A DNA stretch of 64,000 bases from Typhlomys cinereus (taxonomy: Eukaryota > Chordata > Mammalia > Rodentia > Platacanthomyidae), in contig JALPQD010000088.1 in NCBI GenBank assembly GCA_023101885.1, forward strand, positions 4,251,501 to 4,315,500, written 5' to 3'. Shown here one piece after another: positions 25,440 to 35,564 of this stretch (position 1 is the first letter of the stretch; every line of letters starts with the position of its first letter). The position numbers and the translations under genes were made by a program. Below the pieces are notes generated by a model. It was not told where the DNA came from. It worked only from the letters and a program-made list of their open reading frames with translations, and did not search any database.

Positions 25440-25590
25440 GGAGAAAATGCAGGAAAGAATGTAAATGTGGGCCAGGTTCTGAATCTATCATGTATTCTGT
25501 CTGTGCCCTTGAACAAATCACTTACCTCCTTATTTGTAAAATAGACATGATGTGATTACCTTTTTCTTACAATTCATAGATCATGATTGC
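25440..25590. mobile_element. MIR-like ancient SINE
   Basis: TGTGCCCTTGAACAAATCAC followed by TTACCTCC..TTTGTAAAATAGACATGATG matches the conserved core of the mammalian MIR family (the ACTTAACCTCTC..TGTAAAATGGG region). MIR predates the mammalian radiation, so this marks DNA older than the OR duplications. Confidence 0.65.
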
Positions 25591-25835
25591 AAATAAAAAA
25601 AGAGAGCCGTAAGACATCTGGTGAAGTGGTTGTCATTTAAAAATCAATGTATTTTTGCTCATTAATTGTTTCTCTTCACCATGACTGACACTCAACCTGA
25701 TCCTCAGGTCAGGAAAAGGTGGGTATATCTGAGCTATGATTAACATTTAGGAGAATAAATGTCATCCAAAGACACATGGTATGCAGTGTCTTCTTTCTTA
25801 ACATGCTGTTGAGTCACTTAGAGACTTCTGAGCCC

Positions 25836-25990
25836 AATACATCGAGATCTGAAGATAATTACAGAAGCTTGGAGATCCCTGGAGATATCTCCCATGAGGA
25901 TATCTACCCTCATACACCAACCTATTCTACAGGAGAGGTAATTAAATTGTCTGTGGGGAATCAAACCAACTATGATCACTTTTTAAAATA
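25836..25990 (-). promoter_or_regulatory. Candidate OR-B promoter block
   Basis: Homologous in layout to the blocks upstream of the other five receptors. It holds ATCCCTGGAGAT (25875-25886) and TCTCCCATGAGGA (25888-25900), both EBF-like, then GTAATTAAATT (25938-25948), a homeodomain-type site. It lies 3.7 kb upstream of the OR-B coding exon. The role is inferred from paralogue conservation and from known OR promoter architecture. Confidence 0.5.
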
Positions 25991-27484
25991 AAATGTATTC
26001 TCTGATAAAGGAAAACATTAAAATTTTACACTGTAATGTCTTACTCTGTGAGGTATTTCTACAAATTTAAGCATTTATACAATGTGTGATGCTTAAGAGA
26101 GATTAAACTCATAACACCTATTATTTGTAGCAAAGACAAAAGATTCTTCTTCAAATCTTCAGTGCATCAGTATTAAATTTGTCAAAAGCAAAAGACTCCA
26201 TCCTAAGGCACAATCCTACATAGAGCATCATATATAGTCTGTAGTTCCTAATTTTAAGTAAATAAATGACTTCAACGTACCAGACAACTATTCCAGCTAG
26301 CACTAACTACCTTGAGTAATGAGTCTAATTCAACAATATGCAACCCAAGCAGTAACTTTTGTTTCTTTTCCAAAAAATGATGGTCTTGGCAAGCTATGAG
26401 TTTATAGCATGACATAGATTATAGTGTTTGTGGAAATATGTGGTAGCTGGTTCAACCATGATAATGTTTTCCAGAATCAGGCAGAATCCTACAATGCCTA
26501 ACCTAGCAATATGCCTAATTCCAAAGGAAAAACATTAATTGAGAATAAATAGCATGCTGTAAATTGGAATGGTCATATATGGAAGCCCATGATAAATACA
26601 GATACTTTGATTTCTATTCTGATAAAACATTTTTCTTTTTATAGGTACTTTCTACACTCAGTAAAATTAATGTCCCCATACTGTTCCAGTGATTACAATG
26701 GGTTCAAAAGAGTTCATGAATAGAGTGGCCAAAGTAACAGGAATGGAGCTTATGTGAAGATTCTCTGGTGTAGAGCTTCTTTAGCTAAGGATGACTTGGT
26801 TAAGTGACAGATAAATGCCAAAATTTCACCAATACAGACTGTCTTTGACATGGAACTGTTCTTGGGATAACCAGCCAGATTTCTGCTGCATATTAGCAAT
26901 ACCAGATCATGTTAAAATGGTAGGGATGATGTTTGCTTTTAAATGAAACATGCTTACTGTCAATACAGGTCTGCCTTCTCTGTCCATAATGATTCATTTA
27001 GTATAACCATTCACTGAATTACAGAAAGCCTAATCACCATTGTGGTGTTCCATAGAGTATTCTCACTAAGATTATAGTTTCAAGAGATATGTATCAGTAT
27101 CATGTTGATAATGGTAGGCTTATGATGAATAATGTTGATGTGTCAGGTTGACAGGTATTTCAGGATGATATTAGCATTCTGTTAGTAGACATTGATTGGG
27201 AACTGATTGCTGTCCATACTATGAATGAGGTTGCCTTAATTAGCTGAAGTACTAAACATAACATAAATACTTGGATTCCTGAGTAAGCAAAGCATCTCCG
27301 ATACATTACACACACGCACACACACACACACAGACACACACACACACACACACACGTGCATACGTATATATAACAAAGAGATTGAATAAATATGAAATAA
27401 CATATCCAAAGAAAAACCTGTTAACAAATAGTTTCACTTGTGAATTCTTCCAAGGTATTACCACTCTTATCATGAGATAAAATG
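25991..27484. other. Intergenic DNA with no recognised feature apart from a (CA)n
   Basis: Unique AT-rich DNA between the OR-B promoter block and the HMGN2 pseudogene. 27308-27356 is an interrupted (CA) repeat. I see nothing else I can name. Confidence 0.5.
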
Positions 27485-27627
27485 ATGACAGAGAAGTGAG
27501 AACAACTCCCAAGACAGATCAAAGCCTGCTGCTGCTGCTGCATCCTAGTATCCAGAGTTTATGTCCGTACACCACCATGTCCAAAAGAAAGAGTGAAGGA
27601 GATGCTGAAGTAAATAAAGTCAAGGTA

Positions 27628-29010
27628 TTTTTTTTTCAGTTTTGCTGCTCTTGCAATGCCCTTAGCTCCATCCTGATGCATAGTGGATGCATCCCCCCTG
27701 GCCAGAGATAAAAAGCTGTTAAAATAGAGTCTTATTATAAGGATAGATTCAAAGGTAGATGGAATGAGTAGGAGACCGCAGTGAGGGGTCAGTCTCCCAT
27801 TGCAAAATGGTTACCTTCTATCTGCCAGACTGTATGCCCTCCCTTTCTGGTAATATCATACCCCATCAGTTGCAAGTGACCAGAAAAGACAGTCTGTGAG
27901 CTTAACCAGATGTCTCATTACTTACTTGCAGTCCTTGATGGTGCCCTATTATCTCTGCTATAGCATGATCCCCTCTCTCCTTGTTTCTGGTGGGGCCCTC
28001 CTTCCCCTTCTCTCCTGTTTATATCAACAAACCATAATTCAGAACATCAGAGACTCTATATCAACCACTTGGAATCAGGCCTGCCTAATCTCTCCCCATC
28101 TTGAAGCACAGGGAAATTTGCAGAAGAGGGGGTGGTAAGATTGTAAGAGCACTGTTGGGCCCGCCCAGGATTTGCCCCAGGGCATGGCCTAGCACATGGG
28201 ACTAAAGATGGTGCTGAGGGCAAGGGTCTTGGGCCTAACCTGATCACTTCACAGAGAGCCCTAATTGGCTTTCAGGTATCTACCTGCCCCCTGTGCTGAG
28301 CGGCATTGAACTTGACCATTAGCACCTGTAGGATATCTTGACCTTGTGATACAATTGGATGCCCGTTTCGTGCCTTGGTGGCCTTTGTCTATAAAAGTTC
28401 CTTTTCTCCCCCCAATAAAGAGAGATCTGCTTCTGACAATCTCCCCCTCCCATGCTGTCTCTGGGGGTAGAGGTGGAGGTGGGGACGGCTGGAACCTGCT
28501 TTCATCACAGCCAGCAGCTGTGTGTGTGTGTGAGTGAGTGAATAAGTGCGTGAGTGAATAAGTGCGTGAGTGAGGATGGGAGGAGTCATGATATGAAAGA
28601 TACTCCACACAAGTTAGAGCCAAAGCAATTATAAATAATAGGACTCTGCATAATCCACGCAATGACCAGCATATCATTGATCCCTCAAAATCTAGCATGG
28701 ACTAAAGGCACTAGGATCCATAGAAGCAAGGGATTAACAGTCACAATAGTGTTCCTATACTTAAGAGGAACACAAGAAAGAGTTCTAGGAAATGCCATTA
28801 CACCTCATCAGAGAGGAGGACCCAAGGAAAGTTTGATATACACATTAAAGGATGCTTCAGAGATGGGGGGAGGGGGCACTGAGAGAAAGGGAGGGAGAGG
28901 GGAAAGGAAGGGTTAAAGGGAGAAAGGACCAGGGAGATCCAGAGAAAAAGGAGGGAGGGGACAGGGATACCTATTACGTTTGTATAAGTGGAAAAATAAA
29001 TAAATAAAAA
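27628..29010 (+). mobile_element. Twin-primed (5'-inverted) L1 inside the HMGN2 pseudogene
   Basis: TAAATAAAGTCAAGGTA occurs at 27611-27627 and 29011-29027, a perfect 17-base TSD. The left arm (27628-28022) reads as minus-strand L1 and the right arm (28023-29010) as plus-strand L1, ending in a purine tract (28865-28960) and an AAATAAATAAAT tail. In other copies the two arms are neighbours at the GTTGATTTTTTTTCAG point, so the inversion lost little or nothing. A solo LTR sits in the right arm. Confidence 0.85.
28153..28573 (+). mobile_element. Solo LTR of an endogenous retrovirus, nested in the L1
   Basis: This 420-base block interrupts the L1 between AAGAGCAC and GGATGGGAGGAG, which are adjacent in other copies. 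It begins TGTTGGGCCC, has a TATA box CTATAAAAG (28389-28397) and an AATAAA (28414-28419) only about 25 bases later, as in LTRs with a short R. The end is a G/T-rich run with GTGAGTGAATAAGTGC repeats, so the 3' edge is approximate and no clear short TSD is seen. There is no internal viral sequence. The class (ERVK-like) is a guess. Confidence 0.65.
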
Positions 29011-29042
29011 TAAATAAAGTCAAGGTAAAGGGCAAGTCATAG

Positions 29043-29240
<198 letters not shown>

Positions 29241-29621
29241 TGAAGTATGAACATTTTTTTATAACTGTACTTCTGGTGACTCTACAGTTTGTAATTCTAT
29301 TTTTATCAAGTTTTATAAAAATGCAGAATTTTTTGTTTTACATTTTTAAAGCTATGTTGTTAGCACACAGAACATTTCATTGCTTTCTTAGGGGAGGCAT
29401 GTGTCACTAACAGATTGTCCAGAGCTGGATTGCTGTGGGGGAAAACACCTTTCCATGCTAGAATTGAAAGAGTCCTCTTGGCTCCCAGAAGGACAGATTC
29501 CCTGGTGTTGACACATCTGGCCATCTTGGCACAAACACCTTGTGGTGTAGGAAAATTTAAAACTCACTTTTAGGCTCTCCTCCTTTCCCACATAGACTTT
29601 GCATCCCTTAAAAACAAGAGC

Positions 29622-31556
29622 CCTGAGAAGTCAGCCTTTGCTGCAAGCAGTCTGCAGCTCTCAGCTTCCAAGATGTCTGCGGTGACGTAGCCTCCTCCAG
29701 CTTTGGCCAGCCAGCCATGCAACCTCTGCTTTAAGAGACTGTACCTTCCCTCTGGAGCTGTAAGCTGAATAAACCTCCCTTCTCCCTTAAGTTGATTGAC
29801 TTTGAGAGCTCTCTCACAGCAATAGTTAAGAACAACTGTTACAGAAATTGGTACCAGAAGTGGGTATTGCTGTGAGCTTAAGAACAGCTGATACCACAAC
29901 TTGAAGTTGTTTGTGAAGCTAAGAAAAGTTGGTACCCAGCAGTATGGCCAGAGACTGTGTTTGCAACTGGATGAGTGACACGTGGAACCACGTGTTGGCC
30001 AAGAGGTTAGTGAAGTTTTGCCCTCGTCCTGAAAGTTTGCCTGAAATTAAGCTGGAGTGCTCGGCGGAGGAAATTTCAAAGCAATGTAGTCTTGACAATG
30101 TGATATGGCTACTTTTTAGTTGTCTTCAGAGTTATGAAAAAGAGCAAAGAATCAGGCAGGAAGAAGCAAAAACTGTAAGATCCAATGATGAAAAATACAA
30201 TGGCAAACTTAAAGAGTTGAACCAGGAAGAAGCAGAGAACAAAATGGCTGTTGAAGAGATTAGCTCCATTTGTAAATCAAAGCCTGCTCTTAATTTGAAT
30301 AATAGGAGACGCCCTAGCTTGAGGGCAAGATCTTCAGGGAAGGCTTCCACTCATAAGAATGCAAATCCTTTCAGAAGACTGGAGCTAAAGGGTGGAGTTC
30401 CAAAGCAAGAGTTGGTTTCTTTTACCAAGCCACTGCCCAGGAGTGAAAGAGATGGTCAACATAGAGAAGCAGAATCAGCTGTGATTCAAGGGGGCCAGTC
30501 TTGGCAAAGTCGTCCACGTGGTTCTGGTTTTAGCGTGGTTCTGGTTTTAGAGGCATCAGTGATGCAAGAGGGAGGAGATCATGGAGTCCTCCTCCAAGAT
30601 TTCAAAAATTGGCAGAATCCAGGCATCATGAGGCAAGAAGCCTGTAGTTTAGAGACCCAAGAAGGGCAGTTTGTGCTGTGGAGTTAAAGCATGGTTTGCC
30701 ATTGAGAAGTAAAGATGTTAGAGATTCCAGATACAACGTGGGACACCTGCCAAGGACCATCACAAGCTGGGCTTCCACTGCTGCATCTCTCACAGCAGAT
30801 ACAACTTGGGACACCTGCCAAGGAGAGCTGTATACCTTGGGAGGAGTCAGCTCAAGAGACCAACGTATTCTATGGGCAGATGCATTGGAGGGGTGGTACC
30901 AAAGCCCTTTGGAACTGAAATGATTTCAGTAAGAGGCTCACCTGTTGGACTTGGAGCTACAAGATTTGGAGTTTGTCCTGCTGGTTTTCCGTCTTGTTAT
31001 GGACCGATCTTTCCTGGATATGCCCCCATTCCTTCCTTGTGGAATGGGAATGTTTATTCTGTGCCATTGTATGTTGGAAGTATGTAACTTGTCTTTTGAT
31101 TTTACAAGAAGTTTTGGACTTTGGACTTTTGGACTGTTGGGACTACATTGTAGTCTATGAAGACTTTTAATGTTGGACTGAGTATGGTTTATATAATGAG
31201 ATGGCAATGAGCTTGTGGGGGCCAGGGGTGGAATGTCATGGTTTGAAATGTGTCCCCCACAGTCTCATGTGTTTGGCAAGGTCATGGCACCTTGAGAGGT
31301 AGAGACTTGCTGAGGAAGGCAGTCACAAGGGGTGGGCCTTGAGGTGGATTAGTCCCACCCTATCTCCAGGAGAAGTCAGCCTTTGCTGCAAGCAGTCTGA
31401 AGCTCTCAGCTTCCAAGATGTCTGCGGTGACTTAGCCTCCTCCAGCTTTGACCAGCCAGCCATACCGCCTCTGCTTTGAGAGACTGTACCTTCCCTCTGG
31501 AACCGTAAGCTGAATAAACCTCCCTTTCTCCCATAAAAAAAAACAAAAAACAACAA
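29622..31556 (+). mobile_element. ERVL-MaLR element inserted as a copied RNA (R-U5-body-U3-R-poly(A))
   Basis: Layout: R (29625-29787), U5 to about 29843, a primer-binding-site-like TTGGTACCAGAAGTGGG from 29848, body to 31233, a purine tract GTGGGGGCCAGGGGTGGAA, U3 starting TGTCATGGTTTG at 31234, and R again from 31370 to about 31534. R is followed by an A-rich tail instead of U5. The left copy lacks U3 and the right copy lacks U5. AAAAACAAGAGC at 29610-29621 and 31557-31568 is a 12-base TSD. This is the structure of a genomic RNA retroposed by L1, not of an integrated provirus. The R copies differ at roughly 9 of 165 positions. Confidence 0.8.
29944..30687 (+). CDS. Gag-region remnant ORF of the MaLR body
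   Basis: Open frame of 247 codons beginning MARDCVCNWMSDTW, about 100 bases after the primer-binding-like site. It has a charged, probably coiled-coil stretch (YEKEQRIRQEEAKTVRSNDE region, about residues 66-105) and a basic region after it (RRRPSLRARSSGK). There is no zinc knuckle, protease or polymerase. MaLR elements carry only degenerate gag-like bodies, so this most likely is such a remnant. No protein function is claimed; its length may be chance survival. Confidence 0.4.
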   Translation: MARDCVCNWMSDTWNHVLAKRLVKFCPRPESLPEIKLECSAEEISKQCSLDNVIWLLFSCLQSYEKEQRIRQEEAKTVRSNDEKYNGKLKELNQEEAENKMAVEEISSICKSKPALNLNNRRRPSLRARSSGKASTHKNANPFRRLELKGGVPKQELVSFTKPLPRSERDGQHREAESAVIQGGQSWQSRPRGSGFSVVLVLEASVMQEGGDHGVLLQDFKNWQNPGIMRQEACSLETQEGQFVLWS

Positions 31557-32010
31557 AAAAACAAGAGCTCTGTTGGGACCTCACCCACTAAAATTGGTTT
31601 TGCCAGTATGTCAGGTGACTAGATTCTGTAGTGACATCATTAAGATGGTAGTCCTCAGAAGAACAGTGGTTCCTTTTCTACAAGTTGTGGTTCTGCAAAT
31701 CAATACTTCTACCATTTTCATTTCATCACCCGAAATTCAGGGTCAGCTTGTGAAAAGTCCCTAAACAACACGTTTATGTGAAATCACACCCCTCGCTCTC
31801 AATGTCCCTTGTTTGAAGCATCAAATGAAGACTTCCTTGAATTTTATAGTGACTTTCTGATTCTGGTAGTTGATACAAGAAGGGAGTTTGAAAGTTCTTA
31901 TATACTCTTCCTGATTGACCATGTCCTGCCTGAAATACCATGATTGTTTATGAAAAATATCTTTAATAAAACAAGATAGAGTGTGGCATGTAAAAAAAAT
32001 GACAGAGTAG

Positions 32011-33120
32011 AAACTAAGTATAGGTTTTAATTACTTCCTAGGGTGGCTCTAACAAATTGTTGCAAAGTAGGAAGCTCACAACAATACATATGGACTCCAT
32101 CACAGTTATTGAGTCTACAGTTGTTCTCACTCAGCTGAAATCAATGGTCCCTGTGGGTCATCACTCTTCCTTGGCTCTTTCATGTTCTGCTGGCTGTTGT
32201 CATTCTACAGATGCAGTATCACTAAGTTACTGTTACTTTACTGACACTCTGCCTACTCTTCTTTTATCTCTAGCTAAGTATTTCTAACTCCCTTCCATAA
32301 GGACACATAAGATAGTCTTCAATGCACACATGAATAAACCCATTTTCTCCTGGTTCTCCATAACCTTCCCAAAATCATGTCTGTATTGTCTGCATAGTCC
32401 ATCTGGGCCATGTAAAATATATTGAAAGATTTAAAAAGTAGCAAATAAGAGTTAGGGAAATGACTAAAATAGTTTATTGCACAAACAAAAAGACAGGAGA
32501 TGAGATAACAAAATCCCATGGGGGAAAAATGCTGGGTGGAGAAAGAAAAATGCCATGTGTGGATGACAACATTGAACTTTCGGATTTATGGATTCAATAG
32601 GGAATTCCTGTAAGAGCCAGAAAGCTTGAAAGGGACTATTAAGCAGGGGCGGGAGAAAGGGACAATGTGAAAGCCTTAAAGACCATAGGTAGTCAAGTGA
32701 AAGGTGAAATAATGGGGGAAATGTTTAATGGGGGGACATAAGGGGATAGGTAGTAACAAACAGCACTTAACGTTTTAAGATAAAACCAGATAGAAACCTC
32801 CTTATTAGTAGTATATCAAAAACTTTTTTGTTAAAGAAAAGAGTGAAAACATACATAATCTGTTCAGGTGAACACAGAGAGAGGAAGACAGAGAAAAATG
32901 GAAAATGTTCTATGATGCTCCAGCTAGAACCCACAGGCAATTAAATGAAAATTCCAAGTACTAAATATGTGATACCTCCTATAAGTTGTTGGTTAGGGAG
33001 GTCTCAAAGACTACCCTAAACAGTATAGACTTTTGTCATTATTTTTGATTCCCCTCCCGAAACTGACAGTAAGACTCTATAGCTGAAGATATAACACATT
33101 TTCATTTTAATTTTATTTTA
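32011..33120. other. Intergenic DNA with an old repeat fragment
   Basis: About 32033-32370 (GGGTGGCTCTAACAAATTG followed by a T/C-rich half) reads like an ancient eutherian interspersed repeat whose family I cannot name. The rest is AT-rich DNA without a recognised feature. Confidence 0.4.
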
Positions 33121-33439
33121 TTAAAAAATAAAAAGCACACAGCTGGAACCTGTCTGGAAGATTCTTCCTGAGCTGACCACATTTCAAAGTAACGGAAAAC
33201 ATTATTCAAGATGATAGTGGAGGAAAGCAATCAACAATTTCAACAATCCAGGAAGTCTTCAAATTGCAATAACAGTCATCCTGGCAAAAGCTGACCATGG
33301 ATGTAATGATAGCATAAATGTCAAGAGGGCAATCAACAGCTGTCTAATTAGATACAATGTCCATTTCAGCAGGGAACACATTCCTGGTACTGTAGAGCAG
33401 GAAAAATAAAAACTATGAAAAGGGCGGCATAGTCCTCGG

Positions 33440-34145
33440 GTGATGAAAATACTTTTTCAAACTGCGTTTTAAACATTTGTCATTATATCCAGAGATTGTA
33501 GGAGCACTCATCACTCAAACTAGAAGCTTCCTTTTGCAATGGAAAGTATTTATTACAGAAAGGAAGTGACTGAAGACTGTGTGGCTATAAATAGGGCACC
33601 TAAACCAGCCCCTTCTATCCCAAGAGACAGAAAAGATCATGGAAGAGAGAATGGTAAGATTGTAAAAGCCTGAAGCGGGTCAAGTGTATGGACAGATATT
33701 ATCTTCTGAACATGGCAGGGCTGTTGGCATCTAAGATTTCACTGAAGTTATACATACTTCCTCATATGTCCTTCATGGGATTTGTACTATCAGCATTTCA
33801 CCATGGTGGGGAAAAAGATCTCAAAAGGCTCTCTACCTCCCTTAGAGATTGAAGAGAGTTAATAATGAGGGTTAATACTGATGGGACAGGGACGATGCTT
33901 TCCTGAACAGTAAACCCACAGATATAGCATTCTTATACTCACTCAGACACATGTCATCAAACTCAACCCAGATGGAACTCAGTGGGCCACACGTGTGTAA
34001 AGACATGAAAACAGGAGAAACGCTGGCAGGGAAGAAAGATTATAATGGGAAAATGAAGTGGGGAAGACTGGAGACAAAGGTGTGAAAATGTAATAGAGTC
34101 ACCCTATTCATGTATGAAACTCTAAAAGAATAAAAATAAAATTTA
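33440..34145 (+). mobile_element. Old L1 3' UTR, plus strand
   Basis: AGAGACAGAAAAGATCATGG, GGTAAGATTGTAAAAGCC and CTGAACATGGCAGGGCTGTT are typical wording of rodent Lx-type L1 3' UTRs, and the fragment ends in AAAGAATAAAAATAAAATTT. It is diverged, and its left limit is uncertain; it may begin near 33120. Confidence 0.5.
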
Positions 34146-34159
34146 AAAGAAGTTCACAA

Positions 34160-34450
34160 AAGAAGAGAAATGTTGCATGGGCATGACAGGTCCCTTGTAT
34201 CTCCAGCATCAGAAGGCAGAGGCATCTCTTAGACTGGGAATTGCCCTCACAGTAAGCTGGCTAGCCAGACTGACTCTATTAACAAGTTTTGGATTTTGTT
34301 ACAGAATCTTCCTGAAAGTAATAAGATGGAATAGTTATTAAGAATGAGTCCCATCATCAATCTCGGGTATCCCTCATCCACTTGTATATACATTCATATG
34401 CACGAACACATGCATGCCCATGCACATGCAAATACATACACAAATAGAGT
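34160..34450 (+). mobile_element. B4/RSINE-like rodent SINE, decayed
   Basis: GCATGGGCATGACAGGTCCC, a B1-like CAGCATCAGAAGGCAGAGGC, then a tail of CATGCACGAACACATGCATG type words at about 34390-34440. The order fits rodent composite SINEs. It lies just 3' of OR-C. Confidence 0.5.
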
Positions 34451-34618
34451 TGGAAAAAAATAGCACCTGCTAGTTTTCAGGACTAAGCGTACCAGACTTT
34501 GATATATTATTATTATGCACTATTTTATCTAATGTATGTAAAAGAACTTGGTAAAATGGGTCCAGGTACTGTGCAACTTAATAAGTTAAAATAATAATTC
34601 TAAAGATTATTTTTTCAT

Positions 34619-35533
34619 TTATAAAACAATCTTTATAAATGCATTCTTGACCTCTTTGTTCCTAAGGCTGTAGACCAGAGGGTTCAGCATGGGAATGATC
34701 ATAGTATAGAACACAGATGCGATTTTGTCTGTGTCCATGGAGTGACTAGACGTAGGTTGCAAATACATGAAGATAAGAGTCCCATAGAAGATGGAGACAG
34801 CAGCGAAGTGGGAAGCACAGGTGGAAACAGCCTTGCGATGTCCTGAAGTTGAGTGCATCTTTAGTATGGTGATAAAAATGAACATGTAAGATATTAAGAT
34901 TATTATGAGAGCAAAGAAGATATTAAAACTGGCTAAATCAATAAGAACCAGTTCATTAATCTGACGGCTCAAGCAAGAAAGAACCATGACTGCTGGAACA
35001 TCACAGAAAAAATGATGAACCACATTGGACACACAGAATGTCAGGCTAAAGGTGTCTACAGTATAGATGGAACCATTCAGGAAACCATAGATGTAGCAGC
35101 TTATAACCAGCCATGCACATACATTTGTCGTCATGGTGGCAGTGTAATGCAAGGGCTTACACACTGCTACATAGCGATCATACGCCATTGAGGCCAACAG
35201 AAAATTTTCCACAGTGCCAAAGGCTCCAAAGAAAAAAATCTGAGTAGCACAGTCATTATATGAAATGAGCTTGTCTCCAGAAAGAAACCCAGCTATAACC
35301 GTGGGAGTGATAGTTGAAGAGTAACAAAAATCCACCAGGGACAGGTTACCTAGGAAAAAGTACATGGGAATGTGCAGCCGGGAGTCCATTAGAATCAGTA
35401 GCACCAACCCCAGGTTCCCAACCAGGGTGATGGTGTAGATGAGGAGGAAGGTGATGAAGAGGGGAATCTGCAGGCTTGGATCATCGGTGAGTCCCAGCAG
35501 GAAGAACTGTGTCACTTCTGTTCTGTTCCCCAT
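34619..35533 (-). CDS. Olfactory receptor, OR5B-type (OR-C)
   Basis: Intact odorant receptor of 304 residues starting MGNRTEV. It has the N3 sequon, TM2 LHIPMYFF (isoleucine replaces the usual threonine), [15 protein letters not shown] at the end of TM3, an NGS sequon after TM4, [10 protein letters not shown]6 KAVSTCASH and TM7 [12 protein letters not shown]. The open frame runs on to 35647, but CCACAG ends at 35565 after a long T-rich tract, so exon 2 begins at 35564 and the ATG at 35533 is the first in-frame start within it. It shares DFCYSS and [10 protein letters not shown] with OR-A and OR-B. It ends KIVL, a few residues shorter than its neighbours. It is the most isolated gene, separated from OR-B by the HMGN2 pseudogene and nested insertions. 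Confidence 0.95.
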   Translation of the reverse strand: MGNRTEVTQFFLLGLTDDPSLQIPLFITFLLIYTITLVGNLGLVLLILMDSRLHIPMYFFLGNLSLVDFCYSSTITPTVIAGFLSGDKLISYNDCATQIFFFGAFGTVENFLLASMAYDRYVAVCKPLHYTATMTTNVCAWLVISCYIYGFLNGSIYTVDTFSLTFCVSNVVHHFFCDVPAVMVLSCLSRQINELVLIDLASFNIFFALIIILISYMFIFITILKMHSTSGHRKAVSTCASHFAAVSIFYGTLIFMYLQPTSSHSMDTDKIASVFYTMIIPMLNPLVYSLRNKEVKNAFIKIVL

Positions 35534-35564
35534 GGGTGGTGTTATCTGATGCTTCTCAGATGCT

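Larger units (their letters stand above)
22213..25835. other. OR-B upstream region, mostly unique, with L1 fragment, GT repeat and MIR
   Basis: Upstream of OR-B, spanning its intron and first exon, which I could not place. It holds an L1 3' end of the second subfamily at 23425-23645, a (GT) repeat at 24966-25007 and a MIR-like SINE at about 25440-25590. No other gene is recognised. Confidence 0.5.

Noticed and set aside
25510..25530. AGGAG-GTAAGTG as the OR-B first-exon donor
   Set aside because: The match lies inside a MIR-like SINE core, where such text is part of the repeat, and it does not align with the exon ends of the paralogues.
27160..27512. Minus-strand frames rich in Val/Cys
   Set aside because: They are translations of a (CA)n microsatellite; the same artefact occurs at 2096, 10521, 24900, 40028 and 57392.
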